From Paraphysomonas bandaiensis (Eukaryota > Chrysophyceae), in NCBI GenBank assembly GCA_965644295.1, contig CBFFRP010000362.1, forward strand, positions 124,001-188,000: 64,000 nucleotides of DNA, given 5' to 3'. A program made the position numbers and the translations under genes. Shown here in pieces: positions 1-12,980 of the stretch. Each line of letters begins with the position of its first letter. Within the stretch, counting starts at the first letter, position 1. The notes below the pieces were generated by a model. It was not told the DNA's origin. It worked only from the letters and a program-made list of their open reading frames with translations, and did not search any database.

Positions 1-3000
1 ACTCGAAGTTTGCAGGACACCGACCAATCAGTTTGACGCGCTCCATCTTAGACGCTTCAAGACGCTGTCTCTCTTCTTCACGCAGACGCTCTTTCTTAGC
101 TTTCTCGGCTTTTTCTATAGCTTCTTCTATCAATCGACGACGTTCCTCTTCCTCTTCGATACATCGAATTAATTCGGTTACGTTGGGTAATAGTATACAA
201 CACTGTCGACGCAGCATCAGCGAGACTCTATCCGGAGAACTAGATACTTTTCGTGCTACCATAGCAGTCAACTCCTCAGGAATATTTTGGCTTCGGAGAA
301 TATCCCTTGTAACATAAATACTGTATCCCATTTCAGCCAATGCAGAGTCCAGTGCATATAATACATCGTCGTCTGAGCAGTTAATCTCCTCTACCGCTTC
401 CATATCCTCGATATTTTCTTTACAGTCCTCAGTAGGCAACTCTCCAAATGATATATTTTCCATTGTTTGGATACTGGGAACTCCAGAATCACATTGTACT
501 GCCTCACATATAGCGTCGGGTGCATTGAATCTTATAGTTTCACAGTCTCCCTTGTGTGGGGTTGAGTCCATAAGTGGGCGTTGGCTGCGCATGTCCAGCA
601 GGGCCGTGGTAATATCCTCTTCCGTGTAAGTCCCCTCAACAACCCCGTTCTCGTCACATCTCCCCTCACGAGCCGACATCATTTTATCATGAAGGGTAAC
701 GACGTCACCAGCATTCCCCCAACCGTCCCGATGACTCAGGTCTGCAAAACCGTCCAATAGAACACTATGATACGCCTCTGGCAAACGGTTACCTTCTCGA
801 TTACAAAGTTTCGATAGCAAATTCAAGCAGTCATGTGGGGTCCATGCCTCAAAGGGGATTTTTTCTGTGATTCTCCGTCTCAACCCTTCGTTAGAACGGA
901 GGAGCTTATCTATGTCAGCAGCATATCCAGCCAGAATGACGATCATGTTTCCGGCATACTTTGGATCGGTCATATTAGCCAGAAGTTTTTCCACCGCATC
1001 CCGCGAGAATGCAGAACGAGAGGAGTCCAGACCATATGCTTCGTCAATGAATAACACTCCGCCACGTGCCTCATCCATTTTAGCATTTACGAGCGGTGCT
1101 GTCTGTCCAACATAGGAACCGATGAGGTCCATGGCCTTTACCTCTACAACATCTGAGCTGGACAGGAGTCCCAAATTATGAAACACTTCTCCAAAGGCCC
1201 GCGCCACAGTAGTCTTGCCTGTGCCAGGAGGACCAACAAAGCAGAAGTTTTTTAATATATTCTTAGGCTCTTTTCCGTTATATCGAGCCACTTTAATTCT
1301 CTTCTCGATTTTCGTTATGTAATTTCGGATGTTGTCCATGTTGCATAGGTGATCCAACACAGCCACAGCACTGCCCTCACTGGTCACCTCAAACAAATCT
1401 CTGTCTACCAGCACCCATCGACCGTCCTTCTTCTCCCTGTCTGGGCGATTCATCATGCGCTCCTTTCCATGGTCTAGGAGATTGTTAACAGCGCCAGCAT
1501 TTCCAAAGTTTGGCTTTGCGCGTTGCTTTGCGAGAACTTTGACGACGGCTTTCTGGGCCAGCTCTTGAGTTAAATACAGCCCTGTCTTTAGTGCCTTCTC
1601 CATCATGATACTTACCAACTGATCGTCATCGTAATCATCGAAGTGAAATGCATCTTCATACCTAAAGCGACGGGCTAGACCTAAATATATACACATAACT
1701 ATTGGAATAGATAATTTCTCAAAATACAAAGTCGTAACCTGGATTTCCATCTCGAATCATAGCGGACATTTGATCTTTATATCCACATAAAATGACAGCG
1801 AAATCTTCTCCGGGGGTCCCCTGCACCCTTTCTACCAGCACATCTAGAGCTTCTCGACCATACGTCGTTGTGGAAAGGACATAGGCTTCATCAATTACAA
1901 GAACTTTACCCTTAACTGAATCTAGCAGACTGTTAACTTGTTGCGCTGTAGCGCCCACAACTGAGCCTGTCATTTTGCTTGCACCGATTACCGTCACCTC
2001 TCCTATCGAGAGATATCCTAACTCGCACAAAATACGGCCATATATACCGGCAACAGTCGTCTTGCCAGTGCCAGGATTCCCCAGAAACATTCTATGCAAA
2101 CAAATATCCAGTACGCCTTCTCCTCGCAATTCGCTCTTGTAATTTTCTTTTGCGATTTCTAAAATTCCTAACACTGACTGTTTGACCATATCTAATCCGG
2201 ACATTTTCATCAATGACTGAACCACTTCAGAGGAAGAAGGGTCAAGCGGAGGAGAAATCACATCTGGAAGAGTTAATGTTATGCTGTGATGATCAGGCAG
2301 CTTCTCTCCTCTGGCAGCTGCATCTAGAGTTTCTTTTTTCTGCCTTTTGCTCGCAATTCGCATGGCATTTTCAACCATTACTCGAACAGATCGGGCATTA
2401 GCAAATCCTTTGCGACTAGCACTTCTTGAAAGGCGTCGGGCAGCTACACTTGCAACGTCAACTGATGATGTGGGGTAATCAACAGGATTAAAGTTTTCTA
2501 TGTGCCATTTGAATTTAGATTTTACCATATCAATAAAAATAGTACGCAGTTCGTTTTCATTGAAGTCGTCAAACGTTATCTCCATTGGAAAGCGAGAAGA
2601 TATTCCTGAGTTAGAATATACCCATTTCTCCCGCACATCATCCCGGTACCCTGCCACAATAACTGTCAGCTTGTCGCGGTCATTCTCAGTGGCTTCCATA
2701 ATAGCATTGGTAATGGCGCGCCCTTCCTGATTATTCTTAGGATCTAACTGATATACTTCATCTATAAACAAAATCCCCGGTGTAGAATTCTTTAGCAAAG
2801 TACTAAACTTAGAGGAACCGTCTTGGAGTAATTTCTGGCCTGATGTCTCAACAAATTTGTCAGCTACTCGCAATCCAACGGCGGACAATATCTGGCCAAA
2901 TATCCTTGCGGCTGTAGTTTTCCCGGTCCCCGGATTACCGTAAAATATAAAGTTCATTGACTGTCTTGAGCTAACGCGAGACTCCACAGGGCGTTCCATG

Positions 3001-6000
3001 TCTCGTCGCAGAGACTGAAATAAATCAAGGGCCAGATCTTTGACTCGCCGCAAGCCAGTCATATTCATCAGTTGATCAAGTGGCGGACAACTAGCCGCAT
3101 CGAAAAACTTTGCGGCTGCCCAAGAATGAGAGGGATCGCATGACTTATCAGTCAATGCGTTAGTTGCAGCATTTTCTATGTCATCAGCGCATTGTTCCAG
3201 TGTGCTGCGGATTGGGTCTCGAAGTACAATATCCAAAAACGACTTATGGGCTTTGTTCACAATATGCCAACAACTAAGAGGAAACAGGAACCGTATAACA
3301 TCAACCGCACCGTTTTCAGAGGCAGAAAGCAGTGGTGTATTCCCAAGATCGTCCCTCTCGTTTATATCTGCTCCACTCTTCAATAGACCCATAACTGTCA
3401 TAAGGTCGCCTCTGCAAGCAGCCAAGTGCAGCGCGCTCCCTCCTGTGGATGGCACCTTTACCGGAGCTGCGCTCTCAGAAAGAGTAGTGCCATTGCTATA
3501 TTCTGAAAGCACACTATTCCTCATTTTATTTTCGGTTACTTTTTCGCTAACGGCCTGATAAGTTTCAGTAGTCACCTTACGTCTCCTTTCATTCGCTTCA
3601 GCCATCTTTTTCTTAACATATCTAGCCCTTGCAACGGAATCAAGTAGCTCGTTCAATTTTTCAGGATCAAAATGATAAAAAGATTTCAGAGAAGGTGCAG
3701 AGTCCAAACGACTAGCAGCATCGAGCAAGTCAACAGCCTTATTAAGATCCTGTAAAGGCGATAAATTCACTGATACTAAATCATCAGATCCTCCAAGATA
3801 GCACAAGGCAGTGCTGATAAGTGCATCTCGTCTAACGGAATCTGCATTATCACAGTACTCATGACAACGAGATAGCCATAAAGTAGCCTCTCGCAGCTTT
3901 CCCAGAGAAATATTCGCTTGTCCAAGTAACAAATATATATTCGTCAAGTAGGAACAGTACTCGCTCTGACGGGCTTGAGCAACAAGCATAGCTTGAAGGC
4001 ATTCCACAGCCGCCCCTGAGCGGCCTGCAGAGATATCCGCCACAACTGCACCGAGGCGATGCTCCATTTGTCTAGCGAAGAATGTTCGTTGCATGGTACG
4101 CAGTGCGATTCGCACACAAACATCGTATCGGTAAGTTCCAAGTATAGTTTCACCACACTCTGGACACGAAGGTATTCGAATAGTTTCGTTGCCAATCGCA
4201 TCAGCTACAAACAAGGATAGCAAATTAGAAAATAATGATTAAATCTATGGCATGGTAGACATACAAACCTGATTTCGCTCTTAAACAATCCAATAAACTG
4301 ATATCAAACGCATGTCCACAGCGCAGTTCAATAAACCGACGACATGGAATCAGACCAGTTGGAAGATGAAGTAATGAAGCATAAGGTTTGCTAAAGAGGG
4401 AAAGGCTCTTTTCCACGTCCTCCGGTTTGCATTTTTCACAAAGACGTGGGCACCTCTCACCACATATTCCCATACAAGCATGTCCACAAGGAAGAGTTTT
4501 AGAACAGGGGTATTCACAAAGACGCACCAATTCGGATGAGATATGCTCGTCTTCGTTATTTCGTGGAATGAGTTTGTGCTCTTCATGGCATTTCGCAACA
4601 CATTTAAAGTGCTCGCACGAATACGAACACGGCTCCAAACACGTGTCACACTCTTCGCCGCATAACCGTGAACATGGGCCATGCGAGCAGCTGTAGGTAC
4701 ACGGCTTAGAGCATGGAGGACAAGCAGAATTATCGCCACATATATGCATGCCGCGACATTTATGATTGCAAAGCAGCGACCGGGAGCAATTCTTCGTACA
4801 CGGTGGGTGGCGCGTGGAATCAACCATACCATTACAATTACAATCACTACAGCTTCCGCCACAAGCATGGCCGCAGTAAAGGAGTTCGCCACAAGCTTCA
4901 GAACAGAGCATACCACTGATATCTTCCGAACAAAATACTTCTTTGAAATGCCTTGGAGAGAATTTGCAGTACGGAATTGTTTTTTTCACCAGCACTTCAC
5001 AGTATTCGTTACAAGGTAGACCACACCTTAGCGTACATTGATGGCCACACTTTAATACTTTTGAGCAAATTTCTGTGCACTCTACAGATAATACATCCTC
5101 GAAGCACTTTAATGTCACCTCATGTCCACAAGGAAGGGCTTTTCTAACAGGAACCAAACAATCTCCACATCTTTCATAACACTTTTTGGGGCATTGATGA
5201 CTGCACGTGGGCCGTGTGCGGGCACAGGGTTGCTTGCATTTGTGTTCCACGCTATCGTGCCCAGTGCGACTACATGCCGCGTTGCAGGCATGACCACAAG
5301 GCTGCTTAAAACCGCACTTAGCTGGACATCCATACGAAGCTGAGTCTACGTCAGTACCGCAAGATACTTTAACTGTGTGACCACAAGAGGTTCGCAACTT
5401 TTCCATTATGACTGGGCATGGACCACAATCTTCCCAGCAACTCTTTCGGCACAGGTGAGTACAATTATCTGGTCGTGGTTTACGACAAGGCTGACAACAA
5501 CGAATATCGTTGTGTGGGATCGGGTGACAAAGAAGGGGGCATATATGACCACACGTCAATTTTGTGCTACACGGCTGGGTGCAACCACCGTAAGGGCATT
5601 TGTCAAAATCATCTGCACAAGACGCTTCCACCAAAGGTGCATCGGCATGATTCGGACACTGAAGCTGCAAAGACTTTCCGAAAAGATTCTTACTCTTCAT
5701 AAGCCTGCAAATTGTGCTCCACAAGTCGCTCGATTCGCAAAACATATCAAAATCTCCCATGACATACATCCCGTGCCGTGCTCTGGACAGTGCAACGCAT
5801 ACGCGATTGTGAACTTTCACGAAACCAGAAGTCATTTGAGCATTTGATCGTACTAATGACAAAAGAACTATATCACTTTCCTCTCCTTGGTAATTGTCTG
5901 TAGTAGTCATGCGAACCTTTTCTGGTGTTTCCTTTAAAAACGAGCTAAATTTACCACATTAAATAAAAATTCAAAAGCAAGCCAAAACTATTTGTACCTT

Positions 6001-9000
6001 GAAACTCGAGAAGACATTTCATTCGCAAGCCGTCGAAGTAGCATAAGTTGACCCTTATACATGGTTAGAACAACAATGTTTGATGCACGATAACCGTTGA
6101 GAAGAAGAAAATAAACTAGGCGTATCAAATATGCTGCCTCGTGATAATTGGATTTGCTCGCTGATATATCTAATCTAGAGGGGTGATATGCCGCAGCTCC
6201 TTTTATGGAACTGCAACTCTTGGACAACTCTCCGTCTTCCGGCACCTTGTGATTGAGAAAGAAGAGGCGATGTTGCACTCCAGAGACAGGGGGGTACAGG
6301 GATACAGATGGATCATTAATGAGATTGGAATAAATACTGGGCGTGATGAGTGCCGAGATATCTGGGTGCATTCGCCTTTGCGTTGTGAGAGTAACGTGTG
6401 GTACGCCTAAGCGAATCAGCCTTTCAAATAAAGATACATCCAAACCGTTATAGCGTCCAATATTGAATTCAGACACCTGTGGTCGGAGTTGCAAATGATC
6501 TCCAATTAAAATTAAATGCTTCGTTGATGGTGTTAGGGACGCTATCACACTTGCTTCTAGCACCTCAGCCGCCTCCTCAACTATAATTACCTCTGCGCCA
6601 AGTGCACGCAATAACGAATTGTGTTTCGCTGCACCATTGGCTGTCAATCCAATGACGGCTGCATTCTTTAAAACTTCCGCGTCATGAACAGCTTTGAACT
6701 TCAATTCAACGTCAGCAGCGTCTCTAAACATCTTCGTGAACCTCATGATATCCGAGCCTCCGTCTTTATCGAGAAGCCCGGCCCAGTATTTCGCTATTTT
6801 TTCCCGACTTTCTCGCGATATCTTGTAAATCCCAGATGTCGGACCAATATTATCTAGGCTAATAGGAATTAATACTGGGCGTTGTTGAATAATACGGACT
6901 TTAGCTTCATCACTAGTCATGCCGTTCTGAGATGTATCAAGCACAAAGTAGTCATCCCAATCCTCATCTAATATGCGGCTTGAGATTTCAGTTTCTTCGA
7001 TACCATCACTTTCAAAAAGCGGCTTTCTTTCAACTGATTCATCGATCGTCACAGCACTTTCATCAACGCATGCATCCTCGGCTCTAATATCACCCACAGT
7101 TTGCCACTCCTCCGTTGCACGATTCTTCTTCCTCTTGACATTAGCATTTCTTTGTCTCCAACTGTCTATTATTTGTAGCTCTACAGGTGCACGGTCCTGC
7201 GGGGTGTAAGTAGCCATATAGAGAAGGCGCTCATCGACAGACAGGTTCAACCAAGCGGAAAAATCTGAAACCCAGTCGGGGAGAAAATTTTTGCTTTTTT
7301 CATCGGTTTTTTCCATGACGACCGCAGAGCATATAGTCCAAGCATTTTTCTGGACCTCGTAAGGACACCCTATAACTAATTCGTCAATTACACCTCCACG
7401 ACCATTTCCTGTGCTCTCTAGAATAGTTTTGAGTCGCCCAAGTGAACTATTGGGGAAAGAATACAGACTTGTACAATCCTTAGATAAGAGACCACGCTGC
7501 AAGACGGACGCTTGCAAAGCAAGTAAGCTAAATCTCATTCGAGTAAGGGCATCATATTCATCAGAATCACGTTTGTGACATCGTGAATTGGATGCATTCC
7601 TCAAAGACAATCCCTGCATCAGAGTGGACTCAGATCGACCTCCAATTCGGATAATACTCGGCTCAAACTGATAAATCAGTTCTAACATCTGGTCGAGGGC
7701 ATGATTTGTTCCACATATATAAACCACAGGTTTTGGGGCCCTAATCTTCCTGTTTGAGAGCAATATACGCGATATTACCACACCAACGAATGTTTTCCCG
7801 GTACCAGGTGGCCCTTGTATCAGTGACACCCTCTTCGACAGAGCCAATTCAATAGCTCTACGTTGGCTATCATCCAACGAGATATCATCTCCATCCAGCA
7901 AAGGAAGACATGGTGTCGAGAGTGGATTCCAGTATTTCGTCCCGTAACTCTCATTAAAATCAGGGAAACAAGCGGACATGTCCCAACCCCGGGTATCAAT
8001 AGGCGGAGACCTCGAGAGCTGCGATTTACTGTTCGAATTCGATGCCCGCAGGTAAGACGGAGGGCCAATCAATTGACTTTGGCCCAGCAAAATCGTCTTG
8101 AAGGGAAGCATCGCATCTATTCCATGCTTTTGCAGGGCTATCAGCACTGGATAATAGGCCTCAAAGAATACCTTCGATTCAACCATGACATACGACTGAA
8201 GTGGATTGAAGCACTTTTCGCTCCTCGCATCAATAGTTATTGTCACCATAGGTATATTGTTCCTCAGTTGAACACCCCGCAGCACAGTGGCCACAACTAT
8301 AGTGTCTACATTGAAAGTTCCATCAGATGACAGACAAAGTAAACTGCCATTCATAAAACGGGAAGATCGGCTCCAGTCAATAGATTTGTTTTTGCCCAGA
8401 ACTGTAAAAGATACAGAGTAGCCGATTCTGCAATTCAATTGGACCACTTTCTCCACCGTCACATCACTGTACACACATAGGCTTGTATTGCCACCCATAT
8501 GAAGAGTGTTTCGTGCTATCTTCTCTAGCATTTGAGGGCTCGGGGGATTCTGTACAACACCTTCTATCATGTTTAATTGCCCACGAAGTGAGGCAATTCC
8601 TCGGCGCAACTGGGCGAGACAATCTTCACGGTTGAGTTGAAAATGTGTATTTAAGTAGTGATCGGTATTTCGAAACCTCATTGAAGTTGGTGGAGAGTCA
8701 TTGGTCGAATTCTGCGGGCTTTCCTCTTCTGAACATTCGATTTCGTTGTCAATATAGTTGTCACCAGTCTGTTTTCCCTGCCTTCCAATGCTCAGAACTA
8801 AGTTCTGAGGAAGCGAACTAGGAGCACTAGCTAGCAATTCCTCGGGGTGAGGAACAACATTGCACTCTAAGTAATCTCGGTCACGCGCCGGATCATCCAT
8901 GAACCGTATTCCTCGCCGTGCTCGTTGTTTCTCAAACTGTGCGCGATCGCTCTCTGCTTTTTCATCTTCCATTTTCTGGCGTTGGGTATGCTGTACGACT

Positions 9001-9734
9001 TTGATAGAATTCTGCTGCATATCAATCACTGTGATAAGTTGTTCGTAGAGATAGAGCGCTTTTGAAGTGCACTCCTCCTTTCTATTTGCTCCGATCCCTG
9101 AGATCCAGGTGGCCATGATAGGGTGGACCTCAGAGAAAGTGTCTCCCAGTAGAGTCTTCACCCGCAACTCCAGAGTCTCTATCGGCAACATATTGCGACT
9201 GTCAAGAAAGTAACGCATGACAGTCGCAAAGACACCAACCACAGATAAGGCATACTCCACGGACCTCATCCACAGTGAGCTGCCTCTCCCAGAATCTACC
9301 GCTTCAGATACTTGACTTGGCGAAAGAGGGCCCATTTGAAAATACATGGTCATTGCCATAATACTTTGGGGCGAGTTCAAGGGAACATATAACTTCGAGG
9401 CCAACACATTGTTCATGATGTTCGGATGAGACAGTAATTTGAACACAACAGTGAGCAGGTCTCCCGTCATATCACTCTGAATACCTGAGGGTCCCATAAT
9501 TTCACTCCAATTATCTGCATTAGGACCTCTAAACTCATGAATGATCTGATCCTCGCTCCATTTACTTAATTTATTCTCAAGGAATTCGATCTTACAAGCC
9601 AATGAATTGCCAATCTTATTCCTCTTATCCTTAAACCCTTTCGCCTCCCCTTCCCCTCTTCCACTTCTTCCTGGACGTCTTCCCCCACGTCTTCCTCTGC
9701 CATCTCTTCCACGACCACTCCAACTCGAATACAT
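1..9734 (-). CDS. ZNFX1-type helicase / NF-X1 zinc finger / ankyrin / triple CbxX-type AAA+ fusion protein (3' end outside window)
   Basis: Four exons by my joins: 9734-5998, 5921-4269, 4204-1739 and 1680-1, with introns of 76, 64 and 58 nt, all GT-AG; about 3180 codons lie in the window. The N-terminus is Gly/Arg-rich. The SF1 helicase has motif I (GPPGTGKT, near residue 640), a Walker B-like VEEAAEV, GDHLQLRP and, across intron 1, DNYQGEESDIVLLSLVRSN, all typical of ZNFX1. Many Cys/His NF-X1 finger repeats follow. The ZNFX1 C-terminal RCGHAF...CPECGETI block is itself split by intron 2, so the downstream exon belongs to the same gene. Exon 3 then encodes helical TPR-like segments, about two ankyrin repeats (ALHLAACRGD) and two AAA+ modules (GNPGTGKTTAA / LFIDEVY and GNPGTGKTTVA / VIDEAY). 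Exon 4 completes the second (GLARRFRYEDAFHF) and holds a third (GPPGTGKTTVA, LFIDEAYGLD, VILAGY). ZNFX1 proteins act in RNA surveillance and small-RNA or antiviral pathways; the role of the AAA+ tail is unknown. The domain calls are firm. That this is one transcript is an inference from the split motifs. Confidence 0.85.
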
Positions 9735-10669
9735 CTGTAATTATGAGTATCATGTTGCCTGACTGGGAATGTACGTTATTGTCCATTTGTTGGAGTGACC
9801 GTCCAAGATACTAATAATTTATACTTGGAAAGTGTGTAAACATTGACTTCGTCCTCACATTCCCATATATATTTTTGCTCTTTTTTTACAAAGATACTTC
9901 AGTTCTGTACCATTGTATGGGGATAGAGGTTGCTGTGTATAGAGTACTGTAGCACTCATCAGCAGCAGTATTGTAGCTATGTATACGGCGGTATACCGAC
10001 GGTACACACCTGCTACTATGATCATCTACCTTAAGCAGCAGTGTGCAGAGTTAACAACTACAATCGTTGAAGCGAATGTGGTCTATTATTATCCAGCCCC
10101 ACATGGATCTTGCTCTGAATCTCACACTGCAAGTATGATTGGACGGCATGTGCGTATACAAGTCATTCGTATCTGACCTGGCCCATCATGTGTTTGTAGT
10201 TGGGGGTGTTTCCTCACCACAATGTCTAAACGCTTTGATTTTCTATGAATGGGAAAACTCTCTCTGATGACCTAATATTGTTCTGTTCTTGCTGTCAAGA
10301 ACCAAACGCACTTATTATATCTAGCGCCTTTTCATTGTAGTCAACCCTTCAGTTGTGGTGATAGAACAGCGTATGACTTCAAGCATTAGTCAAGGGAATA
10401 ACGAAAGTACCGTGTACTAGGCTAAATCATTCACACCTTGCACAACTGTCAAAATCTCTTGTAAAATTTTGATGATTGCGTAAATTTGAAAAGTTAAGGT
10501 CACTTTGGTCAATGATTTGTTTTATAATTACGTAAAAGTTGAAACTGTATTAGTTACGTGACTAAAATCTAGTTATAGTATTTATCACGAATGCTCTACA
10601 ACTATTGTACTATACTACAGATTTTTTGCTTTCCTATGTTCGTTGCTCTCAACATTTACCCTTTAGTAT
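9735..10669. other. Intergenic, presumed ZNFX1-fusion promoter
   Basis: No convincing gene is visible. Only a 65-codon ORF with no recognisable features occurs. The stretch nearest 9734 should hold the promoter and 5' UTR of the helicase fusion gene, but I see no diagnostic element. Confidence 0.4.
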
Positions 10670-10679
10670 ATATATATTG

Positions 10680-11220
10680 AAAGTCTTATTATTAGCAATA
10701 GGCGTTAAAAACCTACACCAACTTAGTAGCTAGATGAATGCTAGACAAACTAGTTAGACCTCTATCTGTAACTAATCAGTACACACTTTTTTATCCTACT
10801 ATTTAACGCTACGGAAGCTGCTTGTGCGTCGCCGCAAGCACCAAGGTGCGACCACTTCCGCTCTGAGTTCTTAAGGTGAACATCCTGGATGCTTGACTTC
10901 AGCAGGCAGCCCAATACCCTGGTTACCCTTCAGGTGGACCCTGTCCCGGATGCCCTTGAGGCCCACCCCGGATGCCTGTTTATTCGTCAGGGCCCAAAGA
11001 CGTCTACACAAGTGACACTTATTGGTGTCCCTTGTACCACACAAGCATTTGGCTATGAGTGGGCAGAAGAATATCTGCTGACTGTGTTTGCGGCTCAGGT
11101 TAGTTTCCCAGAGAGAGTCTCTTCGGTACTTATCCCCCATAACACCACGAAAAGGTGCGAGTCCGACTTTGTTGAGGGACCCTTTAGTATAAAGCCAGAA
11201 TGGTTGCAATTGAAACACAT
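10680..11220 (-). repeat. R1 repeat, long copy (minus orientation)
   Basis: This is a long copy of a family seen about eight times in the window. On the minus strand it runs from a segment whose translation contains APFRGV.GDKYRRDS, through a GC-rich stretch, to a hairpin module (GCACCTTGGTGC next to GCTTGCGGCGACGCACAAGC) and an AT-rich 3' tail ending near 10680 with AACGCCTATTGCTAATAAT. The 117-codon ORF across it matches translations of copies at 20.1 and 54.2 kb. Because all copies are damaged or partial, I treat it as a repeat and not a gene. Confidence 0.75.
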
Positions 11221-11603
11221 GCAAACTTGCTATGGTGAGATAGGGCTATGTATGTACAATGAATTTTTTGTACTAGCGGCTAGTATATTGTACTCCATGT
11301 ATTGGCTGTGTATATATCGTAATCTAGTGTCATTGTTTAGAAAACTCAGCACTTGATACGTGCTCAGAACTTACATGATTATATTCTAGCGTATACTTCA
11401 ATATAAATGCGAAATATAGCTATATGTTATATGTTATATGTAACCACTGGTTATGAGGAAGTTATATCGTCCCCCCGCTCAAAATTTTGAAACGAAGGCG
11501 AAAAGCCCAAGTTTTAAAATATGGACACTAAATGATTCTCCTTATCCCTAGGTTATACTGTAGCTTATCCATATGATATTGAGAGCTTAGTATGTGTGGA
11601 ATA

Positions 11604-12120
11604 CAGGGCTGCATAACAATTAATTGTCACTTATTGAAATTGGAATAGTTGAAATTGAGACATCAAATGATAATTGCAATTATAAGACTAAAAGAGACTA
11701 CAGCCTGCTTCATATAATAGTCAATTCATAGTAATTAATTGGAATACTTGTACTACTACCATCAATTTGAGTACACGTATGTTAGTTTAATTGATAATTT
11801 GATCAATACGCCTATACACCTGTACCGCTCATTGGCTGTGCAAGTCACAAATTAAATCTGGCTGTTATGCTACTCATCTCAAATGAATATTCAAGGCTGG
11901 TGGATAAGTTTTCAACAAATAATGAGCTCTAAAGAATGCTAGAGAGCTCAAAAAATATATCTCTAATGCGCAGTAATCAAACGAAATACCAAATAGGATT
12001 CCACATTTGCAATGATTGATAGTAGTTGCTTGTATTCGACCACTTGCGATCATGCGTGCTTGTTTCTGAAGTGTTAATTCTATATGACCGCAGCACGAAG
12101 TCATCCTACTGCCCCATCTG
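11604..12120 (+). mobile_element. hAT-like transposon debris
   Basis: A CAGGGCTGCATAACAATTAA motif at 11604 matches in reverse the end of the hAT-like relic at 56383, so it is probably a terminal inverted repeat. From about 11830 the DNA resembles 55397-55640 (shared words such as GTCACAAATTAAATCTGG and a TTGCGATCATGCG block), the region encoding the middle of a hAT-type transposase. No open reading frame survives. The 76-codon minus ORF here is antisense shadow. Confidence 0.55.
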
Positions 12121-12980
12121 TGTTCGTCTTCACAAAGATTACGAGGAATTTCTCATAGTTTTGCAAGACTTATGTATGTAATTCGCACAGATTCTAGTAG
12201 GGTCATATTCACCTCCTATCACCTAACAAGAAGCTTTTCATGATGATGCATGACTCAATATGGGTTAGCATGTTAGCACAACATTGGCTGAGCCCCCCCT
12301 ACTCCCCAGAGCGAGCAGGGTTCTCGTAAACATGTATTGACCATTCGAGTACAGTGTAGATCTAGTTGCAGCTTGCCTGGCACAACACGCAGAAAACATG
12401 CCGGGATTTTAATAGAAATATCAGCATTACATAGTTTAATCAATACTAGTACTTCACTCTTTACGCACGCTGTCGGAATGGGGCAGAACTAACGTAGTAG
12501 AGTTAGTATATATATGCTTCCTTTGATCACATACACTGTAATAACAGAGTGTAATATTTCACCAAACTCTCAAGTCTTGACAATACAAGCGGCACTAGGC
12601 TCTTGTCCTGTGTAACAATCAGAATAGTTTAAGTTTCTGAACTTTCCTTGACTTCAAATACTTTACAAATTGTTGCTATTAAACCTACGTTCAACACTAC
12701 ATAGTTTCTAGCTCTTACATCATAAAATCAATTCTTATTACGCAATGCATATATTGATTCAAGAAAACGGTTAAAACATTATATTACATCTTTGCCGTAT
12801 CTACACTGAGTCGTAAACCGATGACTTATACTGCGCAAAGCATATAACCTACTCGTAAAACCACCTAGTGCCGAAATCTCACTACATAATGCTGACATCA
12901 ATACAAGTGCTAACCTCGAGCAACACTTGACTACTTACATTTCCTATAAACTTGGCTGCGTAAATAAAACAAAGTAAAGA
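12121..12980. other. AT-rich intergenic DNA
   Basis: No ORF, RNA gene or repeat could be supported here. It lies just downstream of the GRK-like gene and probably contains its 3' UTR. Confidence 0.4.

Noticed and set aside
4350-4916. 188-codon minus ORF in another frame
   Set aside because: Overlaps the zinc-finger exon out of frame and has no domain.
5377-5847. 156-codon plus-strand ORF
   Set aside because: Antisense shadow of the NF-X1 zinc-finger exon, whose Cys/His periodicity is on the minus strand.
7863-8330. 155-codon plus ORF
   Set aside because: Shadow of the helicase exon.
10871-11224. 117-aa ORF as a conserved gene with CHLC-type motif
   Set aside because: Other copies are truncated or frameshifted, and similarity is as strong in non-coding parts of the repeat.
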